Below are positions 1-5,384 of a stretch of DNA of 20,918 bases, piece after piece. The number at the start of each line of letters is the position of its first letter. Position 1 is the stretch's first letter. A model generated the notes under the pieces. That model worked only from the letters and a program-made list of their open reading frames with translations, ran no database searches and had not been told where the DNA came from. A program made the position numbers and the translations under genes. The stretch spans positions 1 to 20,918 of the forward strand of contig JBLWGC010000188.1 in assembly GCA_048772705.1 (NCBI GenBank), read 5' to 3'. This DNA is from Leidyana gryllorum EB-2025a. Lineage: Eukaryota; Apicomplexa.

Positions 1-30
1 CTACCTCCTTAACCATCGGGACAGTTGCTG
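1..30 (-). pseudogene. tRNA-Ser 5' fragment
   Basis: Degraded 5' part (acceptor and D-arm) of a tRNA-Ser, cut by the window edge. Recognised by alignment with the reverse complement of the intact Ser(AGA) at 18060-18141: both continue into the same flank (tcgaact..ggc, then the tacggttcagc motif). Confidence 0.5.
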
Positions 31-100
31 CTGTCGAACTTGGCCTTTTGCGGCCAGTGGCTTCACATACGGTTCAGCGAGCTTTACTAGGACTGCTCGC

Positions 101-164
101 GCCGCCCGAACCCGCGGTTCTCCCTTAGAAAAGTCTTGCGCTCTACCGACGGAGTTGGGGCGGC
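101..164 (-). pseudogene. tRNA-Lys-derived pseudogene
   Basis: Starts with the Lys acceptor GCCGCCC and keeps the D-arm/anticodon-arm stretch GAGCGCAAGACTTTT, but the T-arm region is scrambled and the total is about 64 bases. Sister copies lie at 8425-8486 and 17929-17987 with the same flanks. Confidence 0.6.
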
Positions 165-254
165 AAGGAAGCTCGCCCCGTACCTGAGGAATCCACGATC
201 AATACCAATGGAATTGGTTACTAAGTCCGAATTTGTATCAGAGATCTACTCACT

Positions 255-326
255 TGGTCAAGCCAGGATTCGGGCCTGGGTATGCACGGCCACAACTTGC
301 TGTTGTAAGCACTAGACGACCGGGAC
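255..326 (-). pseudogene. tRNA-His(GTG)-like pseudogene
   Basis: Reads GTCCCGG, a D-arm like the other His copies, and anticodon loop TTGTGGC (GTG). Unlike the others it keeps an ordinary T-arm (CAGG..CGAATCCTGG), but the 3' acceptor half is replaced by sequence that matches the flank of the Ile gene at 8587 (cacttggtca). It may be a His/Ile junction product. Confidence 0.6.
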
Positions 327-472
327 AATCTTCAAGTGAGGCTGGTATGGTATGTCCCCGATGTCTCGAATGGGAGACGTAGGTGAAGTTTGTCTTCCGA
401 ACCCACGATCGGGCGTAGCTGCCCATGCCTCTCTTGATCGCTACACACTTCCATTTGACGGCTCCGTTAGTC

Positions 473-544
473 GGCGCTATGGCCTAATGGATATGGCATC
501 GGTCTACGGAACCGGGGATTCTGGGTATGAGTCCCAGTAGCGTC
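473..544 (+). tRNA. tRNA-Arg-ACG: tRNA-Arg(ACG)
   Basis: 72 bases. Acceptor GGCGCTA pairs with TAGCGTC; anticodon stem TCGGT/ACCGG closes loop CTACGGA, anticodon ACG. The A box TGGCCTAATGG is good. The T-loop is TATGAGT instead of TTCGAGT, which weakens the B box, so function is uncertain. Confidence 0.7.
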
Positions 545-659
545 TGGGCGAATGGCCGGGTTGCAGCCTGTTGAGTCAACAACGCAGATCCTGTCTTAGC
601 TGTCAGGGACATTGTCCGGGATGGGTCGAGTGCCGTGTTGGGTCAACAACTATCAGACG

Positions 660-730
660 GGCTGTTCTGGGAATGGAGCCCAGGACTTCTTTCACCCGAA
701 GGAAAACTCATATAACTAGACCAAACGGCC
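660..730 (-). pseudogene. tRNA-Pro(CGG) decayed copy
   Basis: Acceptor GGCCGTT/AACAGCC has one mismatch. The D-arm TTGGTCTAGT and the loop with CGGG resemble the Pro(CGG) at 9529-9600, but the anticodon stem has mismatches and the T-loop is CTCCATT. Probably inactive. Confidence 0.65.
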
Positions 731-745
731 CCCTGTGGTGCCTCA

Positions 746-816
746 GGTAGTGGCAGGTTCCAAACCTGCGACTTCGTGGCTAAGAGACTTACCCTCTGAT
801 GGCTGAGCTACGAGGC
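746..816 (-). pseudogene. tRNA-Asn-like pseudogene
   Basis: Begins GCCTCGTAGCTCAG, like the Asn genes, and ends with an Asn-type T-arm (GCAGGTTTGGAACCTGC). The anticodon arm has been rearranged and no GTT loop remains. Confidence 0.6.
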
Positions 817-874
817 TCAGCTACGATGATGGGAGTTTGCGATAAGCTTGCAAGTGCCCAGTCGATGCAGTCGA

Positions 875-945
875 GCCTTCTGCCGGAATCGAGCCGGCGA
901 CTTCTCGCTTACGAAGCGAACGCTCTGCCCCTAAGCTAAGAAGGC
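875..945 (-). tRNA. tRNA-Thr-CGT: tRNA-Thr(CGT)
   Basis: 71 bases. Acceptor GCCTTCT/AGAAGGC is perfect; anticodon stem TTCGC/GCGAG with loop TTCGTAA gives CGT; T-stem GCCGG/CCGGC. It differs from the Thr(AGT) copies mainly at position 34. Looks foldable. Confidence 0.9.
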
Positions 946-1022
946 AATGTAAGCCGGAGATAACGAAACAATCGCTATTCACGGAGATCAGTGTGGCACT
1001 TTGCTCGAGTAGTTCAATGACT

Positions 1023-1094
1023 TCCACTGGCGGGACTTGAACCCGGATCGTGCGGGTGAAAGCCGCATATCCTAGCCACTTAAAATACAGTGGA
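1023..1094 (-). tRNA. tRNA-Glu-TTC: tRNA-Glu(TTC)
   Basis: Acceptor TCCACTG/CAGTGGA, anticodon stem TGCGG/CCGCA and loop CTTTCAC (TTC). The D-loop side reads ATTTTAAGTGG rather than AGTCTAAGTGG, which damages the A box, and the T-stem has one mismatch. The cleaner copy is 7583-7655. Confidence 0.75.
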
Positions 1095-1190
1095 CAATTC
1101 CCTTAGCTGCAGGTTTAGCCGAGAGCCGTACCCTCTTCGAGACACCTCATACTATGTCAAGACCCCTAAACGCTCGCGGGTCTGCGCAAC

Positions 1191-1262
1191 GGGCGACTAG
1201 CTCAAATGGTAGAGCGCTCGCTTAGCATGCGAGAGGTACTGGGATCGATGCCCAGGTCGTCC
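1191..1262 (+). tRNA. tRNA-Ala-AGC: tRNA-Ala(AGC)
   Basis: Acceptor GGGCGAC/GTCGTCC (one G-T), anticodon stem CTCGC/GCGAG, loop TTAGCAT, anticodon AGC. The only Ala here with AGC; the other Ala copies read CGC. The T-loop ATCGATG has A at position 54. Confidence 0.9.
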
Positions 1263-1277
1263 AAACTTCGTACAGAG

Positions 1278-1338
1278 GCACCCACCGTATTGAAATACTC
1301 AGAGTTACGACCTTTGAAGGGTCCAAGACCACAAGTGC
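1278..1338 (-). pseudogene. tRNA-Gly(TCC)-derived pseudogene
   Basis: Starts GCACTTGTGGTCT like the intact Gly(TCC) at 6228, then lacks the rest of the D-arm. The anticodon stem GACC/GGTC survives, but the loop is CTTCAAA, so the triplet is TCA in place of TCC. The T-arm is unrecognisable. Confidence 0.55.
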
Positions 1339-1360
1339 GGTTGAGAGAGTAGGGTGCCGC

Positions 1361-1390
1361 AGAACCCGGCCCTAACAGGTTTCGAACTTA
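1361..1390 (-). pseudogene. tRNA-Asn 3' fragment
   Basis: Only the T-arm and 3' acceptor plus flank of an Asn gene remain (gttcgaaacctg followed by the ccggtttc-like flank). It abuts the Thr copy at 1404. Confidence 0.5.
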
Positions 1391-1403
1391 TCGATGCATC
1401 AAA

Positions 1404-1474
1404 GCCTTCTGTCGGAATCGAGCCGCCGACGTCTCGTTTACGAAGCAAACGCTCTGCCCCTAAGCTTAGAAGGC
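1404..1474 (-). tRNA. tRNA-Thr-CGT: tRNA-Thr(CGT), degraded
   Basis: Second CGT-type Thr, 71 bases, acceptor GCCTTCT/AGAAGGC. Anticodon stem TTTGC/ACGAG has a mismatch at the loop-closing pair and the T-stem GGCGG/CCGAC has another. Likely weak or inactive compared with 875-945. Confidence 0.7.
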
Positions 1475-1623
1475 AATGCAAGAAGGAAATTACGCATCGA
1501 AGCCCGTTGAGGGAGGTTGTTGAAGCACTCGAAGGACTTCCACTGCCCCTTATGTGATCAAGACAGGGCCTGCCTGGTTGGCTGAGGGGCGAGGAATTCT
1601 GACACCAGATGTCACGACCTCTC

Positions 1624-1696
1624 TGCCTCGGCCGTGGATCGAACACGGGACTTCCAGATCTTCAGTCTGGCGATCTCCCAACTGAGCTACCGAGGC
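1624..1696 (-). tRNA. tRNA-Phe-GAA: tRNA-Phe(GAA)
   Basis: The only Phe gene in the window and one of the best preserved. Acceptor GCCTCGG/CCGAGGC, anticodon stem CCAGA/TCTGG with loop CTGAAGA, and T-stem CCGTG/CACGG with TTCGATC are all fully paired. The D-stem GCTC/GATC has one mismatch. No intron. Confidence 0.95.
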
Positions 1697-1793
1697 GCTA
1701 GAAAGTCATGGAAGGCGGTGAAAATAAGCACTTAGTGCGACCGTATGTAGAAAGAGGAGGGTCTCTATACTAACCTCTGAAATATTGTAGCTC

Positions 1794-1865
1794 CGTCTTG
1801 TAGCTCAGTCGGCAGAGCGTGTGGCTGTTAACCACAAAGTCGCAAGTTCGAAACCTGCCAAGACC
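1794..1865 (+). tRNA. tRNA-Asn-GTT: tRNA-Asn(GTT)
   Basis: Begins CGTCTTGTAGCTCAGTCGGC; anticodon stem GTGG/CCAC with loop CTGTTAA (GTT). First acceptor pair is C-C and the T-stem GCAAG/CCTGC has one mismatch. The upstream motif ctaacctctgaa..attgtag is shared by the Asn copies. Confidence 0.85.
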
Positions 1866-1910
1866 GGTTTCAAAGGCACCCTTAACACTCACTGCGCTGC
1901 TCTCGCAATG

Positions 1911-1970
1911 GCACTTGTGGTCTGCGACCGTTCAAAAATGTAAGGTTGGGTTTGGCTCCGGCCACGTGCT
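1911..1970 (+). pseudogene. D-arm-less tRNA-Gly relic
   Basis: Starts GCACTTGTGGTCTGCGACC. Relative to the intact Gly(TCC) at 6228, the D-loop segment AAGGGTAAGAT is missing and the T-arm is scrambled. It sits between Asn and Ala, as its sister copies do in other blocks. Confidence 0.6.
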
Positions 1971-1983
1971 GCGGTACCTACTT

Positions 1984-2056
1984 TGGACGACCTGGGTATC
2001 GATCCCAGTACCTCTCGCATGCGAAGCGAGCGCTCTACCATTTGAGCTAGCCGCCC
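1984..2056 (-). tRNA. tRNA-Ala-CGC: tRNA-Ala(CGC)
   Basis: GGGCGGC/GTCGTCC acceptor, D-arm GCTC/GAGC, anticodon stem CTCGC/GCGAG, loop TTCGCAT (CGC), T-stem CTGGG/CCCAG. Complete cloverleaf, discriminator A. Confidence 0.9.
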
Positions 2057-2116
2057 AGAGGCACCACATGGAAGAGCTACTGCATTGGGTAGCTGACCGA
2101 GTGCCGATACAACGGC

Positions 2117-2196
2117 TGACAAGAGTGGGATTCAAACCCACGCCCTTTCGGACTGCGGCCTGAACACAGCGCCTTAGACCACTCGGCCATCTTGCC
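2117..2196 (-). tRNA. tRNA-Leu-CAG: tRNA-Leu(CAG)
   Basis: Type II tRNA of 80 bases: acceptor GGCAAGA/TCTTGTC, anticodon stem CTGTG/CGCAG with loop TTCAGGC (CAG), variable arm GTCCGAAAGGGC, discriminator A. The T-loop is TTTGAAT. Confidence 0.9.
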
Positions 2197-2290
2197 GGAA
2201 CATCTTGCCGCAATGTTGTTGGCTCGCCGCTTCACACGTTTTCTGTTCGTGAGTCAAAATAGAAAGACTTCTGGGATTGGAGGCCGGCGT

Positions 2291-2341
2291 GTACTTCCGC
2301 CTGTCACGCGGAAGACCAGGGTTCGTTCCCCGGTCTCGGAG
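2291..2341 (+). pseudogene. tRNA-Asp(GTC), 5' truncated
   Basis: Anticodon arm (TTCCGCCTGTCACGCGGAA, GTC), T-arm and 3' acceptor TCTCGGA match the intact Asp at 10521. The acceptor start and D-arm are deleted and the left flank joins directly. The same truncation is seen at 14170 and 19674. Confidence 0.75.
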
Positions 2342-2397
2342 CATAGTTGCTTTCGCTTAGGATTGTTTCGTTTGGTTCTCGCTGAAAGTTGCGAGCT

Positions 2398-2427
2398 ACA
2401 GCCACCGAGGATCAAACTCGGGACTTC
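2398..2427 (-). pseudogene. tRNA-Val 3' fragment
   Basis: T-arm and 3' acceptor (TGGCTGT) of Val(AAC) only; the 5' two thirds are gone. Position and flank match the 51-base Val relics at 12903, 14274 and 19568. Confidence 0.6.
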
Positions 2428-2490
2428 CGGACTGTGAAAGGGGCGTGTGTCTCTGGAAACACATATCATGAAGACCTCACAGAAATGGGA

Positions 2491-2555
2491 CGGGCTGAAG
2501 TGGCGCAGTCCGTAAAGCATCTGACCCTCCTGTTGCATCCCATCCTGATTGATGC
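2491..2555 (+). pseudogene. unassigned tRNA-like relic
   Basis: An A-box-like D-arm (AGTGGCGCAGTCCGTAAAGC) followed by CATCTGACC, which resembles tRNA-Trp or elongator Met. No anticodon loop or T-arm is visible. Present in four blocks (also 12762, 14401, 19430), always between Val and His. Confidence 0.4.
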
Positions 2556-2585
2556 CCCGCTACCTTTGTAGTTTCACTCAAGATT

Positions 2586-2655
2586 GTCCGAGTCGTCTAG
2601 TGGTTGGGACAGCACGTTGTGGCCGTGCAAAGCCACGCTGATTCCTGCCCGGGCA
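2586..2655 (+). tRNA. tRNA-His-GTG: tRNA-His(GTG)
   Basis: GTCCGAG acceptor, D-arm TCGTCTAGTGGTTGGGAC, anticodon stem GCACG/CGTGC with loop TTGTGGC (GTG). The T-arm reads CACGCTGATTCCTG, so the normal B box is lost in this and the other block copies. Function doubtful. Confidence 0.7.
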
Positions 2656-2743
2656 GTATGTCTCTGTCGTCTCGAATGGAAACTCTTGCCGGGATCAACA
2701 ACGCTTGATCACCACATACATCCATTTGATGGCCTCGTTAGTC

Positions 2744-2814
2744 GACACTATGGCCCAATGGATATGGAATCGGTCTACGAAACCGGGGATTTTGGGTTGA
2801 GTCCCAGTGGCGTC
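2744..2814 (+). tRNA. tRNA-Arg-ACG: tRNA-Arg(ACG)
   Basis: Acceptor GACACTA/TGGCGTC with one A-C mismatch, anticodon loop CTACGAA (ACG), T-arm one base short (TTGAGTC). The complete sister copy is 14658-14729. Confidence 0.7.
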
Positions 2815-2905
2815 TGGGCGAATGGTCGGGTTCCAGCCTCGCCTGTTGGGTCAACAACTCAGATTTTGTCTTGGCTGTCGGGGACTTTGTCCGGGATGGG
2901 TGGAC

Positions 2906-2926
2906 TGAGAGCCGCATATCTCAGCC
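2906..2926 (-). pseudogene. tRNA-Glu(CTC) fragment
   Basis: A D-arm/anticodon-arm piece (GGATATGCGGCTCTCA type, with GGCTGAG instead of GGCTAGG). The mutation creates a short inverted repeat ctgaga..tctcag. Also found at 12391, 14804 and 19053, always between Arg and Pro. Confidence 0.5.
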
Positions 2927-2977
2927 GAGCTTCGAGAGACGTGCCGTGTTGAGTCAACAGCTATCAGACGGCAGACG

Positions 2978-3047
2978 GGCTGTGTTGGGAATTGAAACCA
3001 GCACTTCTTCCACCCGAAACAAGTGCATACCACCAGACCAAACAGCC
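2978..3047 (-). tRNA. tRNA-Pro-CGG: tRNA-Pro(CGG), variant type
   Basis: Acceptor GGCTGTT/CACAGCC, A box TTGGTCTGGTGG, loop TTCGGGT (CGG). Anticodon stem CTTGT/GGAAG carries a G-G mismatch and the T-loop is TTCAATT. All four block copies share this form, distinct from 9529 and 16476. Confidence 0.65.
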
Positions 3048-3199
3048 GCCTATCGGTGGTACAAGCCGCCGATACAGATGCTCAGGAAGTGAGCACCCCC
3101 GGCCGTACGACTTCTTCGGGGCTGGAGGCCGATACACCGCACCCAGACGACAGTCGCAACGGAAGCCGTTTGCACGCTGGAACTCAGAAGGAAAGTTCC

Positions 3200-3283
3200 G
3201 CACAGATGCCCGAGTGGTCTAAGGGGCCAGACTCAAGTTCTGGTAGGCGCAAGTCTGCATGGGTTCGAATCCCATTCTGTGCA
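3200..3283 (+). tRNA. tRNA-Leu-CAA: tRNA-Leu(CAA)
   Basis: Type II, 84 bases: acceptor GCACAGA/TCTGTGC, anticodon stem CCAGA/TCTGG with loop CTCAAGT (CAA), variable arm GTAGGCGCAAGTCTGC, T-arm ATGGG TTCGAAT CCCAT. No intron. Complete. Confidence 0.95.
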
Positions 3284-3366
3284 ACGGTTCTCATTCCGGG
3301 GCGGCATTGGCCATCACTTCGGGTCTACGGCTGTACGAAGTAGCCGTTATATCCCCCTCCCCATTC

Positions 3367-3435
3367 GGCTGTTTGGTCTAGTGGTATGATCCTTCCTTAG
3401 GGTGGAAGGAGTCCTGGGTTCGATCCTAAAAAGCC
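3367..3435 (+). tRNA. tRNA-Pro-AGG: tRNA-Pro(AGG)
   Basis: GGCTGTT acceptor, anticodon stem CTTCC/GGAAG perfect, loop TTAGGGT (AGG). The 3' half of the T-stem is damaged (CTGGG TTCGATC then CTAAA). The better copy is 11870-11941. Confidence 0.75.
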
Positions 3436-3577
3436 CTCTTGGTCGTCGGTTGACCCGACGAGACAAGTTGCCCTCAGAACCACACACGCACCCCCTTTAG
3501 CCCACCTCGGTAGGGCAGTCAGGGCAATTAACATCTCAGGAATCGCATTTCGGCTCCCTCTTCCATGTTGCAGACTG

Positions 3578-3649
3578 AGCAGTGTAGCTCAGTGGAAGAG
3601 TGTGGGGCTCATAACCCAAAGGTCCGTCGATCGAAACGACGCACTGCTA
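3578..3649 (+). tRNA. tRNA-iMet-CAT: initiator tRNA-Met(CAT)
   Basis: Eukaryotic initiator hallmarks: A1:T72 (AGCAGTG/CACTGCT), T-loop ATCGAAA with A54 and A60, and a run of G-C pairs below the anticodon loop CTCATAA. T-stem CGTCG/CGACG is perfect. Anticodon stem TGGGG/CCCAA has one mismatch. Confidence 0.85.
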
Positions 3650-3699
3650 AGTGTGCGCAAGAGGGAAACAGTTATAGAATTGATTGGGTCGTGAGCGAA

Positions 3700-3770
3700 G
3701 CCTTCTGCCGGAATCGAACCGGAGATCTTTCTCTTACTAAGCGAATGCTCTGCCCCTAAGCTAAGAAGGC
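3700..3770 (-). tRNA. tRNA-Thr-AGT: tRNA-Thr(AGT)
   Basis: Acceptor GCCTTCT/AGAAGGC, loop TTAGTAA (AGT), T-arm CCGG TTCGATT CCGG. Anticodon stem TTCGC/GAGAA has one mismatch and the T-stem lower pair is altered (AGATC TCCGG). Confidence 0.8.
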
Positions 3771-3878
3771 AATATCAGCTGGTAATCACACATCAGTCAC
3801 TATTGACGGAAGTTACTGGAGCACATTGTTCCACCAGTCAATCCTTCCACTGCTCCACCCAACGGGTGTAACAGTTTA

Positions 3879-3904
3879 GGTCTTGGTTCGAAACCTGCCA
3901 GGAC
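3879..3904 (+). pseudogene. tRNA-Asn with large internal deletion
   Basis: The acceptor start GGTCTTG is joined directly to the T-arm and 3' acceptor (GTTCGAAACCTGCCAGGACC). Compared with 15660-16200, the left flank jumps from the Thr downstream flank to here, so Lys, Glu and most of Asn appear to have been removed. Confidence 0.65.
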
Positions 3905-3950
3905 CGGTTTCGGAGGCACACCAAACACTGAGTGCGCTGCTCTCCCAATG

Positions 3951-4008
3951 GCACTTCTGGTCTGCGACCCTTCAAAGATGTAAGTTTGTTTGGGTCCCCC
4001 CACGTGCA
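3951..4008 (+). pseudogene. D-arm-less tRNA-Gly relic
   Basis: GCACTTCTGGTCTGCGACCCTTC; loop altered to CTTCAAA (TCA) and T-arm replaced by gtttgtttgggtccc. Near-identical to 16242 and to 9776 and 10912 in reverse. Confidence 0.6.
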
Positions 4009-4022
4009 GCCGTACGTACTTT

Positions 4023-4093
4023 GGACGACTTGGGTATCGATCCAGTACCTCTCGCATGCGAAGCGAGCGCTCTACAATCTGAGCTAGCCGCCC
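4023..4093 (-). tRNA. tRNA-Ala-CGC: tRNA-Ala(CGC)
   Basis: Acceptor GGGCGGC/GTCGTCC, loop TTCGCAT (CGC), stem CTCGC/GCGAG. One C is missing from the T-arm (CTGG ATCGAT ACCCA), and the D-loop reads AGATTGTA. Confidence 0.8.
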
Positions 4094-4153
4094 ATCCACT
4101 CTACATGGAAGACCTATTGCATCCAGTGGCTGACCGAGGGCCGATACAACGGC

Positions 4154-4233
4154 TGACAAGAGTGGGATTCGAACCCACGCCCTCTCGGACTGCGGCCTTA
4201 ACACAGCGCCTTGGACCACTCGGCCATCTTGGG
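4154..4233 (-). tRNA. tRNA-Leu-AAG: tRNA-Leu(AAG)
   Basis: Type II body like Leu(CAG) but loop TTAAGGC, anticodon AAG. T-arm GTGGG TTCGAAT CCCAC intact. The acceptor start is CCCAAGA instead of GGCAAGA, which loses the outer pairs. Inverted twin at 10689. Confidence 0.85.
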
Positions 4234-4329
4234 CGGAGTCTTCTTGGCTCGTCACTTCACAAGTTTTCTGTTCTTGGATTCTGGATATGGAAAGACTTTT
4301 GGGGTTGGAGGCCGTCATGTTTACTAGCG

Positions 4330-4400
4330 TCCGAGATAGTATATTGGTCAGTATTTCCGCCTGTCACGCGGAAGACCCGGGTTCGATTCCCGTCTCGGAG
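4330..4400 (+). tRNA. tRNA-Asp-GTC: tRNA-Asp(GTC)
   Basis: TCCGAGA/TCTCGGA acceptor, A box TAGTATATTGGTCA, anticodon stem TCCGC/GCGGA with CTGTCAC (GTC). The T-stem lacks one G (CCCGG..CCCG). Complete D-arm, unlike the truncated copies. Confidence 0.85.
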
Positions 4401-4451
4401 CACAGTTGGTTTCGCTTGAGTCTTTTTTGGTGCTTGCTGAAAGTTGCGAGC

Positions 4452-4522
4452 TACAGCCACGAGGATCGAACTGGGACCTTCTGCGTGTTAAGCAGACGTC
4501 GTAACCACTAGACCATGGCTGC
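4452..4522 (-). tRNA. tRNA-Val-AAC: tRNA-Val(AAC)
   Basis: Acceptor GCAGCCA/TGGCTGT, stem TCTGC/GCAGA, loop TTAACAC (AAC). Two bases are missing from the T-arm (GTCCCAG TTCGATC CTCG). Discriminator A. Confidence 0.8.
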
Positions 4523-4586
4523 ATCGATGGTCCCCGCAGCCCAAAAGAAGTGGCGAAGCTTCAGGGAGTAGTGAGGACCAGTTCAA

Positions 4587-4656
4587 GGGTCGGGTTGGGA
4601 TCGAACCCAGGTCGGGAAATTCAAAGTGTCCAGTGCTAACCACCTAGGACGCAACC
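4587..4656 (-). tRNA. tRNA-Gln-TTG: tRNA-Gln(TTG), degraded
   Basis: GGTTGCG start, D-arm GTCCTAGGTGGTTAGCAC, loop CTTTGAA (TTG). Anticodon stem GGACA/TTTCC and T-stem CTGGG/CCAAC carry mismatches; acceptor 3' CCCGACC pairs at 6 of 7 positions. Inverted twin at 10264. Confidence 0.65.
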
Positions 4657-4750
4657 GGTTCAGCCCATCCCAGAGAGAGTGGGACTAGCGCTCCCTCAAC
4701 TGGACACATGCAACACGGGTCTCTCTACTAACCTCTGAAGTATTGTAACT

Positions 4751-4800
4751 GGCTCTTGTTTACAGCCCCCAGCGTAAACAGTTGGATTCGAGTCGGACAC
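4751..4800 (+). pseudogene. tRNA-Asn-derived hairpin relic
   Basis: The Asn upstream flank (ctaacctctgaa..attgtaact) leads into GGCTCTTGT, the Asn 5' end, but the body is replaced by a 7-bp hairpin TGTTTAC..GTAAACA and a vestigial GGATTCGAGTC T-arm. Copies at 10121 and 8974, always between Ser and Gln. Confidence 0.5.
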
Positions 4801-4834
4801 CTCAATCATTGAAGCAATTGTCCGCGAGTGCTAC

Positions 4835-4916
4835 CGACGACGGTGAGATTCGAACTCACGCGGGTAAAACCCAACGGCTTGGCAGGCCGCCGCCTTAACC
4901 GCTCGGCCACCTTGCC
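4835..4916 (-). tRNA. serine-type tRNA with GCC (Gly) anticodon
   Basis: 82-base type II body nearly identical to Ser(GCT) at 8841: GGCAAGGTGGCCGAGCGG, long variable arm TTGGGTTTTACCCGC, T-arm GTGAG TTCGAAT CTCAC. The anticodon loop is CTGCCAA with a paired stem GCGGC/GCCGT, so the anticodon is GCC. The acceptor has mismatches (GGCAAGG/CGTCGTC), so it may be inactive. Confidence 0.75.
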
Positions 4917-5012
4917 AAGAGTGTAACTGATTACACCTTCCCTCGGGCACCCCGTACGAACTGTTGTAGGAAGAGGAGGGTCTCTATACTAAGCTCTGAA
5001 CCATTGTAACTG

Positions 5013-5085
5013 GGTCTTGTAGCCTGAGTCGGCAGAGCGTGTGGCTGTTAACCACAAAGTCGCAGGTTCGAAGCCTGCCAGGACC
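5013..5085 (+). tRNA. tRNA-Asn-GTT: tRNA-Asn(GTT)
   Basis: GGTCTTG/CAGGACC acceptor, loop CTGTTAA (GTT) on GTGG/CCAC, T-arm GCAGG TTCGAAG CCTGC. The A box has an extra base and a swap (TAGCCTGAGTCGG for TAGCTCAGTCGG). Confidence 0.85.
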
Positions 5086-5128
5086 GGGTTCTGCGACAGT
5101 GTACACTCTCGACGGCCCTTGTTCTCTT

Positions 5129-5169
5129 GGACCCTTCCAAGGTCGTAACTTACCCTTAGACCACAAGTG
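5129..5169. pseudogene. tRNA-Gly(TCC) with flipped halves
   Basis: 5151-5169 read on the minus strand is the Gly acceptor/D-arm (CACTTGTGGTCTAAGGGTA). The adjoining 5129-5150 is the anticodon arm in plus orientation (GACCCTTCCAAGGTC). The two halves face each other, a local inversion at the near-palindromic anticodon stem. Confidence 0.6.
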
Positions 5170-5235
5170 AGCTGCAGCACCCCGAGAGACTCGGCGTTTT
5201 CTGCGTTGAGCTGTCTAAAAAACACCCAAAAAATA

Positions 5236-5300
5236 TACTTCTCGGGAATTGAATCGAGCACTCCCACAAGCGAAAGAAAATCATATCACTAGCACTTCAA
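5236..5300 (-). pseudogene. tRNA-Pro-derived relic
   Basis: Reverse strand GTGCTAGTGATATGATTTTC..CGATTCAATTCCCGAG follows the Pro layout (CTAGTGGTATGAT, then a CGATTC B box), but no CGG or AGG loop survives. Related to 6084-6150. Confidence 0.45.
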
Positions 5301-5384
5301 CTCGACATGCGCGGCAGTGGCTCCCCATACAGCTAGCAAGCTTGCCTCGGTCGAAACTCAAACGTCTTCCGAGTGAGAGGCTAT

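Larger units (their letters stand above)
1747..3770 (+). repeat. direct repeat unit, copy 1
   Basis: Gene order and flanks from the Asn upstream motif to Thr recur in the same orientation at 13631-15670, offset about 11.9 kb. Confidence 0.85.
2291..5056 (+). repeat. left arm of large inverted repeat
   Basis: The order Asp, Val, relic, His, Arg, Pro, Leu(CAA), Pro(AGG), iMet, Thr, Gly-relic, Ala, Leu(AAG), Asp, Val, Gln, Ser-body(GCC), Asn is mirrored at 9860-13060. Mirrored positions sum to about 14,920 for the inner part and about 15,305-15,318 for the outer part; the step is the Lys-Glu-Asn segment missing here near 3870. Confidence 0.85.

Noticed and set aside
3883-4419. Open reading frame of 178 codons
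   Set aside because: Covers the Gly relic, Ala, Leu and Asp tRNAs; a mirror-image frame of similar length appears at 10416-10985 simply because the block is inverted.
4835-4916. tRNA-Gly(GCC) by anticodon alone
   Set aside because: The 82-base body with a long variable arm is serine-type; true Gly(GCC) with a 71-base body is at 8248.
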